A DNA stretch of 64,000 nt. Origin: Pontibacter silvestris. Lineage in GTDB: Bacteria > Bacteroidota > Bacteroidia > Cytophagales > Hymenobacteraceae. Position 1 is the first letter of the stretch, and each line of letters opens with the position of its first letter. The stretch is from NCBI RefSeq assembly GCF_020907275.1, contig NZ_JAJJWI010000007.1, positions 1 to 64,000 of the forward strand, read 5' to 3'. The notes beneath the pieces were generated by a model. It made no database searches and was not told the DNA's origin. It saw nothing but the letters and a program-made list of their open reading frames with translations. The translations under genes and the position numbers were made by a program. Shown here in pieces: positions 47,772-56,759 of this stretch.

Positions 47772-49025
47772 CTATTGATTGTCCTCTGAGTCAAACTCTT
47801 CGCGCAGGATATCGAGAACATCTTCAATTGTCTCTTCCTCCAGCTCTGTACGGCGCAGCAAATCTTCTTTGCTTATGGCCAGTACACTCTTTGCTGTATC
47901 AAGACCTACTCTTTTCAGTTCTTCAATAACCCAGGCTTCAATTTCGTCTGAGAATTCTTCCAGATTAATGTCTTCCTCGTATGTTTCAGACTCACGGAAT
48001 ACATCAATTTCCATACCTACTAAGCGGCTGGCCAGTTTTATGTTCTGTCCGCCTTTACCAATTGCTAACGAAACCTGGTCTGGCTTCAGAAATACTGAAA
48101 CGCGACCTGCTTCCTCATCAATCTTCATGCTGCTGATCTTAGCCGGGCTAAGCGCACGCTGGATGTATAGCTCCAGGTTATCGGTATAATTTATAACGTC
48201 AATGTTTTCGTTCTCCAGTTCACGTACTATGCTGTGTATACGTGAGCCTTTCATACCCACGCAGGCTCCTACCGGATCAATGCGGTCGTCGAAAGATTCA
48301 ACGGCTACCTTAGCACGTTCACCTGGCTCACGAACTATTTTCTTAATAGCAATAAGGCCATCAAATATTTCAGGTACTTCGTTTTCGAACAGACGCTCCA
48401 GAAAAGCTGGGGCTGTGCGCGAAAGAATAATTTTCGGGTTGCCGTTTACGATCTCAACACGTTGTACTACGGCACGCACTACATCTCCTTTGCGGTAGCG
48501 GTCTTTTGGTATTTGCTCCCCTTTAGGTATTAACAGTTCGTTTTCCTCCTGGTCCAGCAATAACACTTCACGGTTCCATACCTGGTATACCTCACCGGAT
48601 ATGATTTCCCCAACCAGGTCTTTGTACTTCTGGAACAGTAGTTCTTTTTCCATGTCTTTGATGCGCTGGATCAGCGTCTGGCGGGCAGTAAGCACAGCAC
48701 GGCGACCAAAGTCTTCCAACTGTATCTCTTCCGATACCTCTTCCCCCACCTCAAAGTCAGGCTCAATTTTGCGGGCATCTGAAAGGCTTATCTTGTCATG
48801 ATCCCAGATGTCCTCAGAGTTGTCGTCCACAATTTCACGGTTACGCCAAATCTCCAGGTCACCTTTTTCCACGTTCAGAATAATATCAAAGTTCTCGTCG
48901 GTACTCCACTTCTTGCGGATCATGGTACGGAATACATCTTCCAGAATACGCATCATAGTCGGGCGGTCTATGTTCTTGAATTTCGCAAATTCAGCGAACG
49001 ACTCGATCAGGACTGAACTGTTCAT
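47772..49025 (-). CDS. nusA: Transcription termination/antitermination factor NusA
   Basis: A 417-residue protein: N-terminal RNA-polymerase-binding domain (about 1-125), S1 domain (about 130-200, GEIISGEVYQVWNREVLLLDQEENELLIPKGEQIP) and KH domains (about 230-345, GACVGMKGSRIHSIVRELENENIDVI and IGKGGQNIKLASRLVGMEIDVF), then an acidic C-terminus. It controls pausing, termination and rRNA antitermination. Sits 7 bases after rimP, in the classical rimP-nusA-infB order. Confidence 0.96.
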   Translation of the reverse strand: MNSSVLIESFAEFAKFKNIDRPTMMRILEDVFRTMIRKKWSTDENFDIILNVEKGDLEIWRNREIVDDNSEDIWDHDKISLSDARKIEPDFEVGEEVSEEIQLEDFGRRAVLTARQTLIQRIKDMEKELLFQKYKDLVGEIISGEVYQVWNREVLLLDQEENELLIPKGEQIPKDRYRKGDVVRAVVQRVEIVNGNPKIILSRTAPAFLERLFENEVPEIFDGLIAIKKIVREPGERAKVAVESFDDRIDPVGACVGMKGSRIHSIVRELENENIDVINYTDNLELYIQRALSPAKISSMKIDEEAGRVSVFLKPDQVSLAIGKGGQNIKLASRLVGMEIDVFRESETYEEDINLEEFSDEIEAWVIEELKRVGLDTAKSVLAISKEDLLRRTELEEETIEDVLDILREEFDSEDNQ

Positions 49026-49032
49026 TATTTTA

Positions 49033-49506
49033 TCATTTAAAAGATATTACAACATTTGCTTTCACAATTTCCCCGAAAGGTATTTGCACAGGCACATAAG
49101 TTGCCTTTTTGCCTTTTTGTTTTACTTCCTCCATCAGCGCAAGACCAGTTTCGGTAACATCTTCCAGCTTTCCTGTTTTCTCGGAGCCATCCTGTAGTTT
49201 TATTTTTAAACTGCGGCCGACGTTGCGTTGGAACTGCTTTGGCTGCACCAGCGGGAAATCCACACCAGGTGAGCTTACCTCCAGTACATAACTTACTTCC
49301 TCGCCATAAGTCTCTTCAATTCTTTTGTTAATGCGTCGGCTAATGGTTGCACACTGGTCTATCGTAATGCCTTGCTCTCCATCTGCCAGTACTGTTATCT
49401 TAGGGCGAACCGGAGAGTCTGATACTGCCACATCTACTATAAACAGGTCTTGTTCCGGAAGGCTGGCCTCTGCCATTTGTCGTATAGCTTGCGCTGTAAG
49501 TGCCAT
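49033..49506 (-). CDS. rimP: Ribosome maturation factor RimP
   Basis: A 157-residue protein with the RimP N-terminal domain (about 10-80; ADGEQGITIDQCATISRRINKRIEE) and the conserved YVLEVSSPGVDFPL motif, then a C-terminal SH3-like domain (about 85-157). It is needed for maturation of the 30S subunit. First gene of the rimP-nusA-infB operon; the leader holds a hairpin and a promoter box. Confidence 0.95.
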   Translation of the reverse strand: MALTAQAIRQMAEASLPEQDLFIVDVAVSDSPVRPKITVLADGEQGITIDQCATISRRINKRIEETYGEEVSYVLEVSSPGVDFPLVQPKQFQRNVGRSLKIKLQDGSEKTGKLEDVTETGLALMEEVKQKGKKATYVPVQIPFGEIVKANVVISFK

Positions 49507-49530
49507 TGTTATTGGTTAAGAAATAAAGAA

Positions 49531-49547
49531 GGGGACTTCGTGTCCCC
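49531..49547 (-). promoter_or_regulatory. Leader hairpin upstream of rimP
   Basis: ggggac (49531-49536) and gtcccc (49542-49547) pair around a 5-base loop, 25 bases before the rimP start. On the minus strand a T-rich tract follows, as in a weak terminator, so attenuation of the rimP-nusA-infB operon is possible. Confidence 0.4.
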
Positions 49548-49571
49548 CTCATCTCTTCGGAAATAATGTTA

Positions 49572-49606
49572 CAAATTTACTACAAAAACATTATATAAAC
49601 AACAAA
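49572..49606 (-). promoter_or_regulatory. Candidate promoter of the rimP-nusA-infB operon
   Basis: On the minus strand TTTG (49606-49603) is followed, after a longish 23-base spacer, by TAAATTTG (49579-49572), a full match to TAnnTTTG. The start of transcription would fall about 20 bases before the leader hairpin. Confidence 0.5.
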
Positions 49607-49833
49607 CCATGTTTTGCTGTCTGTATTAAGTTGCTGTAAACTCTGTTTTAGATGAGTGGTGCCGGCAAAGCCAGCGGAGCAGAAACCCGAACGTTAAAAT
49701 ATAACAAAGAGCTGTAAAATATAGTTCTCTTATGTTCATTATAGTTTACGGAGCAGTCTGAGTGCAGTTAATTTGTGTATATTCTGCCGGTAAGCGAGGT
49801 GTAGATAGAGGCATATTTTGTATGTTTGCTATC

Positions 49834-50967
49834 ATGGCGGGTACATTTAAGAAAATAAGAAGACGGTTATGGCTCATCTTAAACATCTGCGTAGTGCTTT
49901 GGGTGCTGCTAGGTGTATATTGTATGCAGGTGCCGCCATATGAGGCCTGGCCTGCCGCTTTTGTTGCCTTCTCTCTGCCAGGAGCACTAACACTAAACTT
50001 CTTGTTTCTGCTCTACTGGATATTACGCCGTTCCTGGTTCTTTATACTGCCGCTGCTGGTCGTAATATTAGGCTGGAACTATTATGCACGTTTAGTGCCT
50101 GTTCATATTTCTGATAAAGAAATACCGGAGGGCGCTAAAACACTGCAGGTGCTGAGCTACAATACACACCTTTTTAATGTGTATGGTGGCAAAGGAGAAG
50201 AGGGAAGAAACGGCTCTTCAGAAGAAATGATAGATTGGATTGCAACTCACCCGGCCGATGTTTATTGCCTGCAGGAGTTTTACACCAACCGTAAGTCCGA
50301 CACATATAACACAGTGAACAGGATAGGCACCCGCTACGATAAGTACAAAGTGTTTTCTGTTTCTCAGGCAGGGCCCCGAAATGGGGAAGGCGGCATTGCT
50401 ATTTTCTCTAAATATCCAATAGTAGCGCATGGCGACATCCGTTTTCACGAGACCAGCCATAATCGTGTGGCCTGGGCTGATTTGGATGTGGGCGGAGATA
50501 CTATAAGGGTGTATGCATCTCATCTGCAATCTATGAGTATAAAGCCAGAGGATATTGAAAACACTTACTCCTCTATCGGCAACCAGGCAGAGATGGAAAA
50601 GGAAGGGCGGAACGTGGCAAGACGTCTACGGAGCGGGTTTGTCGCCCGGGGGCATCAGGTAGAGTTGCTACTGGAGCATATACAGCAATCTCCCTATCCT
50701 GTTATAGTTTGTGGAGACTTTAACGATATTCCTTTCAGTTATACCTATAATGAGTTGGCAAAGGAATTAAACAATGCTTTTGTGCAGGCAGGCAGTGGTA
50801 TAGGGGCTACTTATAATGGCCCTTTGCCTTTTTTGCGTATTGATAACCAATTTTATAGTGACCGGCTACAGGCCTATGCATTTGAAACGCACTACGAGAT
50901 GGGGCTTTCAGATCATTTTCCGATTTCAGGAAAATATGTGATAGAACCTAAACCTGAGCTAGAGTAG
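49834..50967 (+). CDS. Endonuclease/exonuclease/phosphatase (EEP) family membrane protein
   Basis: About 377 residues from the ATG at 49834. Two or three membrane helices lie in the first 95 residues, then an EEP catalytic domain. Catalytic residues are visible: Asn in SYNTHLF, Glu in CLQEFY, Asp/Asn in CGDFNDIPFSYTY and His in LSDHFPI. The domain is outside the cytoplasm by topology inference, and could act as a nuclease or a phosphodiesterase on lipids or sugars. The frame is open from a GTG at 49762 and an ATG at 49822; MAGTFKKIRRRLW at 49834 gives the best membrane-protein start. Confidence 0.85.
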   Translation: MAGTFKKIRRRLWLILNICVVLWVLLGVYCMQVPPYEAWPAAFVAFSLPGALTLNFLFLLYWILRRSWFFILPLLVVILGWNYYARLVPVHISDKEIPEGAKTLQVLSYNTHLFNVYGGKGEEGRNGSSEEMIDWIATHPADVYCLQEFYTNRKSDTYNTVNRIGTRYDKYKVFSVSQAGPRNGEGGIAIFSKYPIVAHGDIRFHETSHNRVAWADLDVGGDTIRVYASHLQSMSIKPEDIENTYSSIGNQAEMEKEGRNVARRLRSGFVARGHQVELLLEHIQQSPYPVIVCGDFNDIPFSYTYNELAKELNNAFVQAGSGIGATYNGPLPFLRIDNQFYSDRLQAYAFETHYEMGLSDHFPISGKYVIEPKPELE

Positions 50968-50991
50968 TTAGGAGATAGCAGGCAATATTTA

Positions 50992-50999
50992 TAGTTTTG
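50992..50999 (+). promoter_or_regulatory. Putative -7 box upstream of cysS
   Basis: TAGTTTTG matches TAnnTTTG about 90 bases before the cysS ATG. No TTG at the right spacing was found. Confidence 0.3.
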
Positions 51000-51087
51000 G
51001 GGCAAAATTGCTGCCAAAGTAACGGCAATACATATTTAACGATAAAGTAAAACAGAAACTCTCTTAGAGACTGTGGTTATAGAAACC

Positions 51088-52578
51088 ATGCAACATAAAC
51101 TTAATCTATATAACACGCTTACGCGCAAGAAAGAGCTATTTGAGCCACTACATGCTCCGTTTGTAGGAATGTATGTGTGCGGCCCGACAGTTTATGGAGA
51201 GCCTCACTTAGGGCATGCCCGTAGTGCCGTTACCTTCGATGTGCTGTACCGTTACCTGAAGCACCTGGGTTATAAAGTGCGATACGTGCGCAACATAACA
51301 GATGTAGGCCACCTGGAGAACGATGCTGATGAAGGCGAAGATAAGATCCAGAAGAAGGCAAAGCTAAACCACCTGGAGCCGATGGAAGTAGCGCAGTATT
51401 ACAGAAACATCTATCAGCAGGAAATGGCAAAGCTTAACGTGCTGTCGCCAGATATAGAGCCACGTGCTTCCGGGCATATCATTGAGCAGATTGAACTGAT
51501 AAAGGAGATATTAGCTAATGACCTTGCGTATGAGGTAAATGGTTCAGTGTATTTCGATGTGCAGGCTTATGACAAAGCCCACAATTATGGAAAGCTTTCA
51601 GGCCGGATTATTGAGGACCTGCTCAACAATACCAGAACTCTGGAGGGGCAGGATGAGAAACGCTCCCCATTGGATTTTGCGTTATGGAAAAAAGCCTCGC
51701 CTACGCATATTATGCGCTGGCCATCGCCGTGGAGTGATGGCTTTCCGGGCTGGCATTTGGAGTGCTCGGCCATGAGCCGCAAGTATTTAGGCACTAATTT
51801 TGATATACACGGAGGGGGCCTAGACCTGATGTTCCCGCACCATGAGTGTGAGATTGCGCAGAACCAGGCCAGCCACGACCATAGCGACGGTGCCCGTTAC
51901 TGGATTCATAACAACATGATTACACTCAATGGGCAGAAAATGGGCAAGTCGCTGGGTAATTTTATTAACCTAAGTGAGCTTTTTAGTGGTAACCATGACC
52001 TGCTGGAGATGAAGTACTCTCCTATGACGATTCGGTTCTTCATATTGCAGGCACATTACCGCAGTACGCTGGATTTTAGTAACGAAGCTCTGCAGGCGGC
52101 CCGCAAAGGCTATACAAAATTAATGAACGGCTTAAGAGTGCTGGAGAAGTTAAAGTATACTGAAGAAGCCGCAGAGCCAGACGAGAAACTGAATGTAGAC
52201 CTGCTTAAACTAAGCGAAGACTGCTTTCGTGGTCTGAACGATGACTTGAATACGGCTAAAACCATTGCCTCTTTATTCAATCTTCTGAAGAAGATAAATA
52301 GCCTATACTTGGGGCAGGTGCCAATGGCGTCATTGGCCAGGGGAACATTTGATACAATACGGGAGACATACCAGAAATTAGTATTAGACGTTCTTGGCCT
52401 ACAGGAAGAGCCTATGGGCGATGCGGAGGAGATACTGGAACTGGTGCTAAACTTTTACAAAGAAGCTAAAGAAGCGAAAGCTTATGATAAGGTTGATATT
52501 ATTCGTGCTGAGCTAAAGAAGCAAGGCATAGTTATCAAAGACCTTAAATCAGGAATAGACTGGGCTTATGAAGAATAA
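51088..52578 (+). CDS. cysS: Cysteinyl-tRNA synthetase
   Basis: A 496-residue class I synthetase. The HIGH motif is His40-Leu-Gly-His43, right after the zinc ligand Cys31 ([19 protein letters not shown]); KMSKS reads Lys284-Met-Gly-Lys-Ser288, a variant common in the phylum. Further zinc ligands are in WHLECSAM and [10 protein letters not shown]. It attaches cysteine to tRNA(Cys). A GTG at 51073 opens the frame, but ATG at 51088 gives the family N-terminus [10 protein letters not shown]. The stop overlaps the next gene by 11 bases. Confidence 0.97.
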   Translation: MQHKLNLYNTLTRKKELFEPLHAPFVGMYVCGPTVYGEPHLGHARSAVTFDVLYRYLKHLGYKVRYVRNITDVGHLENDADEGEDKIQKKAKLNHLEPMEVAQYYRNIYQQEMAKLNVLSPDIEPRASGHIIEQIELIKEILANDLAYEVNGSVYFDVQAYDKAHNYGKLSGRIIEDLLNNTRTLEGQDEKRSPLDFALWKKASPTHIMRWPSPWSDGFPGWHLECSAMSRKYLGTNFDIHGGGLDLMFPHHECEIAQNQASHDHSDGARYWIHNNMITLNGQKMGKSLGNFINLSELFSGNHDLLEMKYSPMTIRFFILQAHYRSTLDFSNEALQAARKGYTKLMNGLRVLEKLKYTEEAAEPDEKLNVDLLKLSEDCFRGLNDDLNTAKTIASLFNLLKKINSLYLGQVPMASLARGTFDTIRETYQKLVLDVLGLQEEPMGDAEEILELVLNFYKEAKEAKAYDKVDIIRAELKKQGIVIKDLKSGIDWAYEE

Positions 52579-53575
52579 AATTAAAATGCTGGCTCTGCTG
52601 CTTTGTGGTGCTTTTACTTTCTATAGCTGCGATTCTGCAGACCAGAGCGGAAACCAACAGGCTGTAGTAGCGCAAAAGGAAGAAGCTGCTACAGTAACAG
52701 CACCCACTTTTAATGCCGACTCTGCTTATAAATATGTAGAAAAGCAGGTGGCGTTTGGGCCACGGGTACCTAATTCGCAGGCGCATGCTGCCACAGGCGA
52801 TTGGATTATCAGCAAGCTACGGGAGTATGGCGCAGAGGTAACCGTTCAGGACTTCCAGGTGCGTGCTTTCGACGGTAAAATGTTGAATCTGCGCAATATT
52901 ATAGCTTCTTACAATCCTGGTACAGCTTCACGTGTGATGCTGGCGGCTCATTGGGATACCCGACCTTGGGCAGATAAAGATGAGAATAACCCTGACCAGC
53001 CAATAGACGGAGCTAACGATGGAGCCAGTGGAGTAGGGGTGCTACTGGAGATTGCCAGAACCATGCACGAAGCAGCGCAAAAGCCTGGGGTAGGGGTAGA
53101 TCTTTTCTTTTTTGATGGAGAAGACTATGGGCAGCCTGACAACAGCAAGTTTCCCTCTCAAAATGATACATGGTGCCTGGGGTCGCAGTACTGGGCTAAA
53201 AACAAGCATGTACCAAACTACAGAGCGCAGTATGGTATTCTACTGGATATGATAGGGGCTGAAAACGTAAGGTTTGCACGAGAGGGCACTTCAATGCAAT
53301 ATGCTAAAAACGTAGTAGATAAAGTATGGCGGGCTGGTAATAACATCGGTTATTCTGACTATTTTAAGTATACAAAATCACCAGGTATAACCGACGATCA
53401 TTATTATATTAACGAAATGGCTAACATTCCTATGATAGACATTATCGGGTACAGTGAGGGAAATGATTACTTTGGACCATACCACCACCGTCACAGTGAC
53501 AACATGGATATTATCAGCCGCAATTCTCTTAAGGCGGTAGGCCAAACAGTGCTGCACGTTGTATATAATGAGTAG
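52568..53575 (+). CDS. M28-family lipoprotein, glutaminyl-peptide cyclotransferase-like
   Basis: A 335-residue protein with a lipoprotein signal (FYSC, Cys21) and an M28 domain (about 55-335) most like glutaminyl cyclases: zinc ligands in [24 protein letters not shown] and FFFDGEDYG, with WCLGSQYWA and HHRHSDNMD completing the site. Such enzymes form pyroglutamate at N-terminal Gln residues of exported proteins, known in Bacteroidota where many exported proteins begin with Gln after signal cleavage. An aminopeptidase is the alternative. The start overlaps cysS by 11 bases. Confidence 0.88.
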   Translation: MKNKIKMLALLLCGAFTFYSCDSADQSGNQQAVVAQKEEAATVTAPTFNADSAYKYVEKQVAFGPRVPNSQAHAATGDWIISKLREYGAEVTVQDFQVRAFDGKMLNLRNIIASYNPGTASRVMLAAHWDTRPWADKDENNPDQPIDGANDGASGVGVLLEIARTMHEAAQKPGVGVDLFFFDGEDYGQPDNSKFPSQNDTWCLGSQYWAKNKHVPNYRAQYGILLDMIGAENVRFAREGTSMQYAKNVVDKVWRAGNNIGYSDYFKYTKSPGITDDHYYINEMANIPMIDIIGYSEGNDYFGPYHHRHSDNMDIISRNSLKAVGQTVLHVVYNE

Positions 53576-54008
53576 CATTCTTTGGATGGAACTGCAATAT
53601 TTTGCAGAAGGCTTTTTCAGGCACCGTACATTATTGATATGATTTGGCTCCACCTGGCAGAGGGGCATATAGTTCAGTGCTTTACCCAAGATGGTGCTTA
53701 AGCCAGTAATAAAAGCCACTTGCCCTCACCTATAGCACCTGACACATCTTCTCCAACTGCGCCTCCTTCAGCTCCTTTTGTAGCCGCTTTGTCTCTTTCT
53801 GCTCATCTGCCAGCCTTCGGTGGACGAGACTGGCGAGTTGTCCTTCTGAAGCTGTTATACACGATAGAATTGCACCGGAAACAGGTAATTGTGCTGAAGA
53901 ATGTGGAAAAGAAAGCCTCCAAAACAGTAGCTTCGGAGGCTTCAAGTTAAAAGTTATTTCCTCCTCCTAAACTGTCAAATTATTCAGGACGAAACAGTGG
54001 GCTATAAC
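53576..54008. other. Intergenic region, possibly decayed coding sequence
   Basis: Short overlapping frames occur on both strands; the best minus-strand one (53730-53945) has a coiled-coil-like tail (LADEQKETKRLQKELKEAQ) but no recognised family, and a nearby minus frame resembles a fragment of a transposase only weakly. I call no gene. The 53913-53942 hairpin is listed separately. Confidence 0.35.
53913..53942 (-). terminator. Hairpin terminator after the 92-residue hypothetical gene
   Basis: aagcctcc (53913-53920) pairs with ggaggctt (53935-53942) around a 14-base loop. On the minus strand a T-rich tract (tcttttcc) follows. It lies 67 bases after the stop of the gene at 54009. Confidence 0.55.
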
Positions 54009-54287
54009 TTAGGCTGATTGTTGCTTTTTCTTTTTAAGCAGTTCTTCACCTTTACTTTTTAGCTTTCTACTTGTGTTTTTATCCATTGAGTTCATCGCTA
54101 CCCATCCGGCGCCAAGTGCCAGAATAGAACCGCCTACTACTTTTTGAGTAGTGCTTAAGCCATTGAACTTTTGAGATGCAGTACCTCCGAATTGCTGAAG
54201 CTTATCCCCAATATTACCTAAGGCTCCTTTACCAGTAGTGCCTTGTAAATCTGTACTGCTTTGCATTGTTTTATTTGTAGTTGCCAT
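54009..54287 (-). CDS. Small hypothetical protein with one membrane-like helix
   Basis: A 92-residue protein: Thr/Ser/Gln-rich N-terminus, a hydrophobic stretch (about 51-65, VGGSILALGAGWVAM) after TQKV, and a strongly basic C-terminus (SRKLKSKGEELLKKKKQQ). No family recognised; the outline resembles short stress-linked membrane proteins but that is only a resemblance. Isolated on the minus strand between two plus-strand genes, with its own hairpin terminator. Confidence 0.65.
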   Translation of the reverse strand: MATTNKTMQSSTDLQGTTGKGALGNIGDKLQQFGGTASQKFNGLSTTQKVVGGSILALGAGWVAMNSMDKNTSRKLKSKGEELLKKKKQQSA

Positions 54288-54633
54288 GTTTCTAAATAAA
54301 TTAAATTAAAAAATGTTGTAAAGCATGCTCTTACTTTAACTGTATTTATACTTAATTCATGAGCCTGCTCTATAGTATATTATCGCGATTGATGGGAGAT
54401 AGTTGTCTTTTCCTTATAATTTGGAATAATATACTATTCGCTATTGTCATAGTTAAAAAATCAGCTGCTTTTTAAGTTACAGGAAGCTAATGTAACTTTG
54501 CTATTCTTATTGATCCCTATCTACCACAGGCACTGTTTAAGTTTACAAAGCAGGTTTATCTACTTTTGTGAAGCATGACCGTAAACAACTGCCGTAGCTA
54601 AAAAACAACTCACTTCCCTTGATAAAATATCTG
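54288..54633. other. Intergenic region upstream of DUF3616
   Basis: Two plus-strand -7 type boxes were found: TAACTTTG (54493-54500) and TACTTTTG (54561-54568). No RNA gene or frame was recognised. Confidence 0.4.
54561..54568 (+). promoter_or_regulatory. Putative -7 box upstream of the DUF3616 gene
   Basis: TACTTTTG matches TAnnTTTG and lies 65 bases before the ATG. A second match at 54493-54500 could be an alternative. Confidence 0.35.
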
Positions 54634-55716
54634 ATGGAAAAAAAATTGCTGCTTCATTTTGATCCTGCCCTGAGTCTAAACCCGGAAGGGAAGCATGTAC
54701 GAGATGGTTTATCTACTGTGTTGCGTACAGGTGATAACCTTTGGGTTTGCTGTGATGAACGTATAACGATTGAACGTCTTACACTTAACGGCAGCGGTGA
54801 GTGTGCCGCACACCAGTCTTTTAAATTAACTGATTTTATAGAGCTACCCAATGAAAGTGAAGTAGATATAGAAGGTATCGGTATAGCTGAAAATTATCTC
54901 TGGATAATTGGGTCGCATAGCTTAAAACGTAAGAAGCCTCGCAGGCAAGACTCTATAACAGAGCAAATCAAACGGCTAGCCAAGGTGAAAACAGACGCTA
55001 ACAGGTACCTGCTGGCGCGTATCCCGATTTTACTAGAGGAAAAGACAGGGGAACACATGCTCTATAAAGAACATCCGGACCCTGATAATCCTGAGTATAC
55101 TTTACAGGCAGCGCAATTAGAAGTAGGAGAGAATACTAATCAGATAGTTCAGATGCTGCAACAGGATAAACACTTGAAAAGCTTTATGAAGATACCTGGC
55201 AAAGACAATGGATTTGATATTGAGGGATTGGCTGTAAGCGAAAGGCGTATTTTTATTGGTTTGCGTGGACCCGTGCTCAGGGGCTGGGCCATCGTGTTAG
55301 AGGTGGAAGTTGAAGAAAAAGAAAGGGGCATTCTACAACTGAAGCCATTCGCAAATGGCCAACTGTACAGGAAGCACTTTCTGCAACTGCGTGGTAAGGG
55401 TATAAGAGAGATGCGCTTTTTGGGCAATGATATTTATTTGTTAGCGGGCCCCACCATGGACTTAGATGGTATAATTGTTGTCTACCGTTGGCGTAATGTT
55501 TTGACTATTACAGAAGAGCAGTTGGTACATAATGATGAATTGGAACGCCTGTGCGAAGTTCCGCATGGTTATGGAAAGGACTCTGGAAAAGATAAGGCGG
55601 AAGGACTTGCTATTTTCGATGAAACACATGTACTGGTGGTGTTTGATAGCCCGATAGATGCCCGAAAAGTTGGAGAGAACAGTGTGACGGCAGATTTGTA
55701 TAACGTTATCAGATAA
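54634..55716 (+). CDS. DUF3616 domain-containing protein
   Basis: A 360-residue protein without a signal peptide. It has the DUF3616 pattern, probably a six-blade propeller: DGLSTVLRTGDNLWVCCDE, GFDIEGLAVSERRIFIGLRGPVLRGWAIVLEVEV and DKAEGLAIFDETHVLVVFDSP. The repeated EG[LI]A segments mark successive blades. Function is unknown. A TTG at 54619 opens the frame, but ATG at 54634 (MEKKLLLHFDPALSL) is the more likely start. Confidence 0.85.
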   Translation: MEKKLLLHFDPALSLNPEGKHVRDGLSTVLRTGDNLWVCCDERITIERLTLNGSGECAAHQSFKLTDFIELPNESEVDIEGIGIAENYLWIIGSHSLKRKKPRRQDSITEQIKRLAKVKTDANRYLLARIPILLEEKTGEHMLYKEHPDPDNPEYTLQAAQLEVGENTNQIVQMLQQDKHLKSFMKIPGKDNGFDIEGLAVSERRIFIGLRGPVLRGWAIVLEVEVEEKERGILQLKPFANGQLYRKHFLQLRGKGIREMRFLGNDIYLLAGPTMDLDGIIVVYRWRNVLTITEEQLVHNDELERLCEVPHGYGKDSGKDKAEGLAIFDETHVLVVFDSPIDARKVGENSVTADLYNVIR

Positions 55717-55807
55717 GGCAGCTATAGCCAGGTAATGGTATCCTATACCAAGAGCGTTATCCTTTGCGTATACAAACTCAGGAAATTGAATTACATATAC
55801 AATAACT

Positions 55808-56248
55808 ATGAAAGTAATAAAAACACTGGCAGGAGGTTTGGCTGGCGCCTGCGTATTAACTCTGACTCATGAAACCATAAGAAGGTTTGTGCCTGATGCA
55901 CCACGCATGGATGTGCTGGGTATGAGAGCTATCTCGAAGGGAATGGAGAAAGCTGATGTAGCCCCACCTTCTAATGATGATAAACTGCATACATGGGCCT
56001 TGGTGGGTGATGTTATTTCGAACTCGCTATACTACAGTTTTACGGGTACAGGAAAAAAAGCTATTTTGAGGGGCGCATTTCTGGGAGTTAATGCTGGTTT
56101 AGGGGCTGTTTATTTACCAGGTCCACTTGGCTTAGGTAATGCTCCGAGTAAGCGAACTCCTAAAACAAAAGCTATGACAGTAGGCTTATATCTTTTAGGC
56201 GGTTTAACAGCTGGAACAGTAGGCTGCCTTTGGTCAAACAAGAAATAA
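55808..56248 (+). CDS. Hypothetical membrane protein
   Basis: A 146-residue protein with a hydrophobic N-terminal helix (about 5-22, KTLAGGLAGACVLTLTHE), mid helices around 62-75 and 85-105, and a C-terminal helix (about 125-141, YLLGGLTAGTVGCLW). The segment KLHTWALVGDVISNSLYYSF stands out. No family recognised. Likely inner membrane. Follows DUF3616 by 91 bases and ends at a 34-bp hairpin. Confidence 0.7.
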   Translation: MKVIKTLAGGLAGACVLTLTHETIRRFVPDAPRMDVLGMRAISKGMEKADVAPPSNDDKLHTWALVGDVISNSLYYSFTGTGKKAILRGAFLGVNAGLGAVYLPGPLGLGNAPSKRTPKTKAMTVGLYLLGGLTAGTVGCLWSNKK

Positions 56249-56256
56249 CAATAATA

Positions 56257-56333
56257 AAAAAGTCTTAATGCAGCAATCCCCGCTATAGCATTCTACACAT
56301 GCTATAGCGGGGATTGCTGCATTAAGACTTTTT
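56257..56333. terminator. Perfect 34-bp hairpin, the longest in the window
   Basis: Arms 56257-56290 and 56300-56333 are exact reverse complements with a 9-base loop. The core includes gcagcaatccccgctat, flanked by A5/T5. It lies between the hypothetical membrane protein gene and the convergent Thr/Gly-rich lipoprotein gene. Confidence 0.9.
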
Positions 56334-56336
56334 ATT

Positions 56337-56663
56337 TTATTGAATACCGGTAGTACCTCCTGTTGTTCCACCTCCTGTTGTTCCTGTTGTCGTCATTCCG
56401 GTGGTACTGCCAGTTGTGGTTCCAGTGGTTGTGCCTGTTGTTCCGGTAGTCATGCCGCTGCCAGCGGTTGTACTTGTTGTGTCCATAGTGTTACCTGTAG
56501 TAGCTCCACCTTGGTTCATGTTACCTGTTGTTCCATCAGTTGTTGTACCGGTCGTAGTAGTGTTTTCAGTATCTACTCCTGTAGTAGTATCTGATGTACA
56601 GCTAGTTAATGCTGTTGTTATTATCAGGGCTCCGGAAAATATAAATGCGAATGTTCTTTTCAT
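56337..56663 (-). CDS. Thr/Gly-rich low-complexity lipoprotein (short copy)
   Basis: A 108-residue protein with a lipoprotein signal (TALTSC, Cys22) and a mature part made almost entirely of Thr and Gly with a few Met, Asn, Ser (TTTGTTTGSTTG). It shares signal layout (Cys22) and composition with the lipoprotein at 58386. Function unknown; an extended, possibly O-glycosylated (Thr-rich) surface chain is an inference. Its stop is only 4 bases from the hairpin. Confidence 0.75.
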   Translation of the reverse strand: MKRTFAFIFSGALIITTALTSCTSDTTTGVDTENTTTTGTTTDGTTGNMNQGGATTGNTMDTTSTTAGSGMTTGTTGTTTGTTTGSTTGMTTTGTTGGGTTGGTTGIQ

Positions 56664-56759
56664 GATATGAGTTTCGAGTGTACTGTTGGAATTAAGTTTG
56701 TTATAATTGTTTTACGGAATTGCACAAAAATGGATAGCAGAACTTAAATCATATAGTGA

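Larger units (their letters stand above)
49507..49833. other. Divergent intergenic region between rimP and the EEP gene
   Basis: Besides the rimP promoter and leader hairpin, this stretch contains a plus-strand tattttg close to a -7 box just before the EEP start. No RNA gene or small frame was recognised. Confidence 0.4.

Noticed and set aside
53378..53719. A minus-strand frame with a segment (LGKALNYM) faintly like an IS66-type transposase
   Set aside because: Most of it lies antisense to the M28/glutaminyl-cyclase gene, only a few residues resemble the transposase, and no inverted ends or target duplication were found.
53720..53950. Overlapping plus- and minus-strand frames in the gap after the glutaminyl-cyclase-like gene
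   Set aside because: The two frames mirror each other, neither has a recognised family or upstream signals, and each is under 80 codons.
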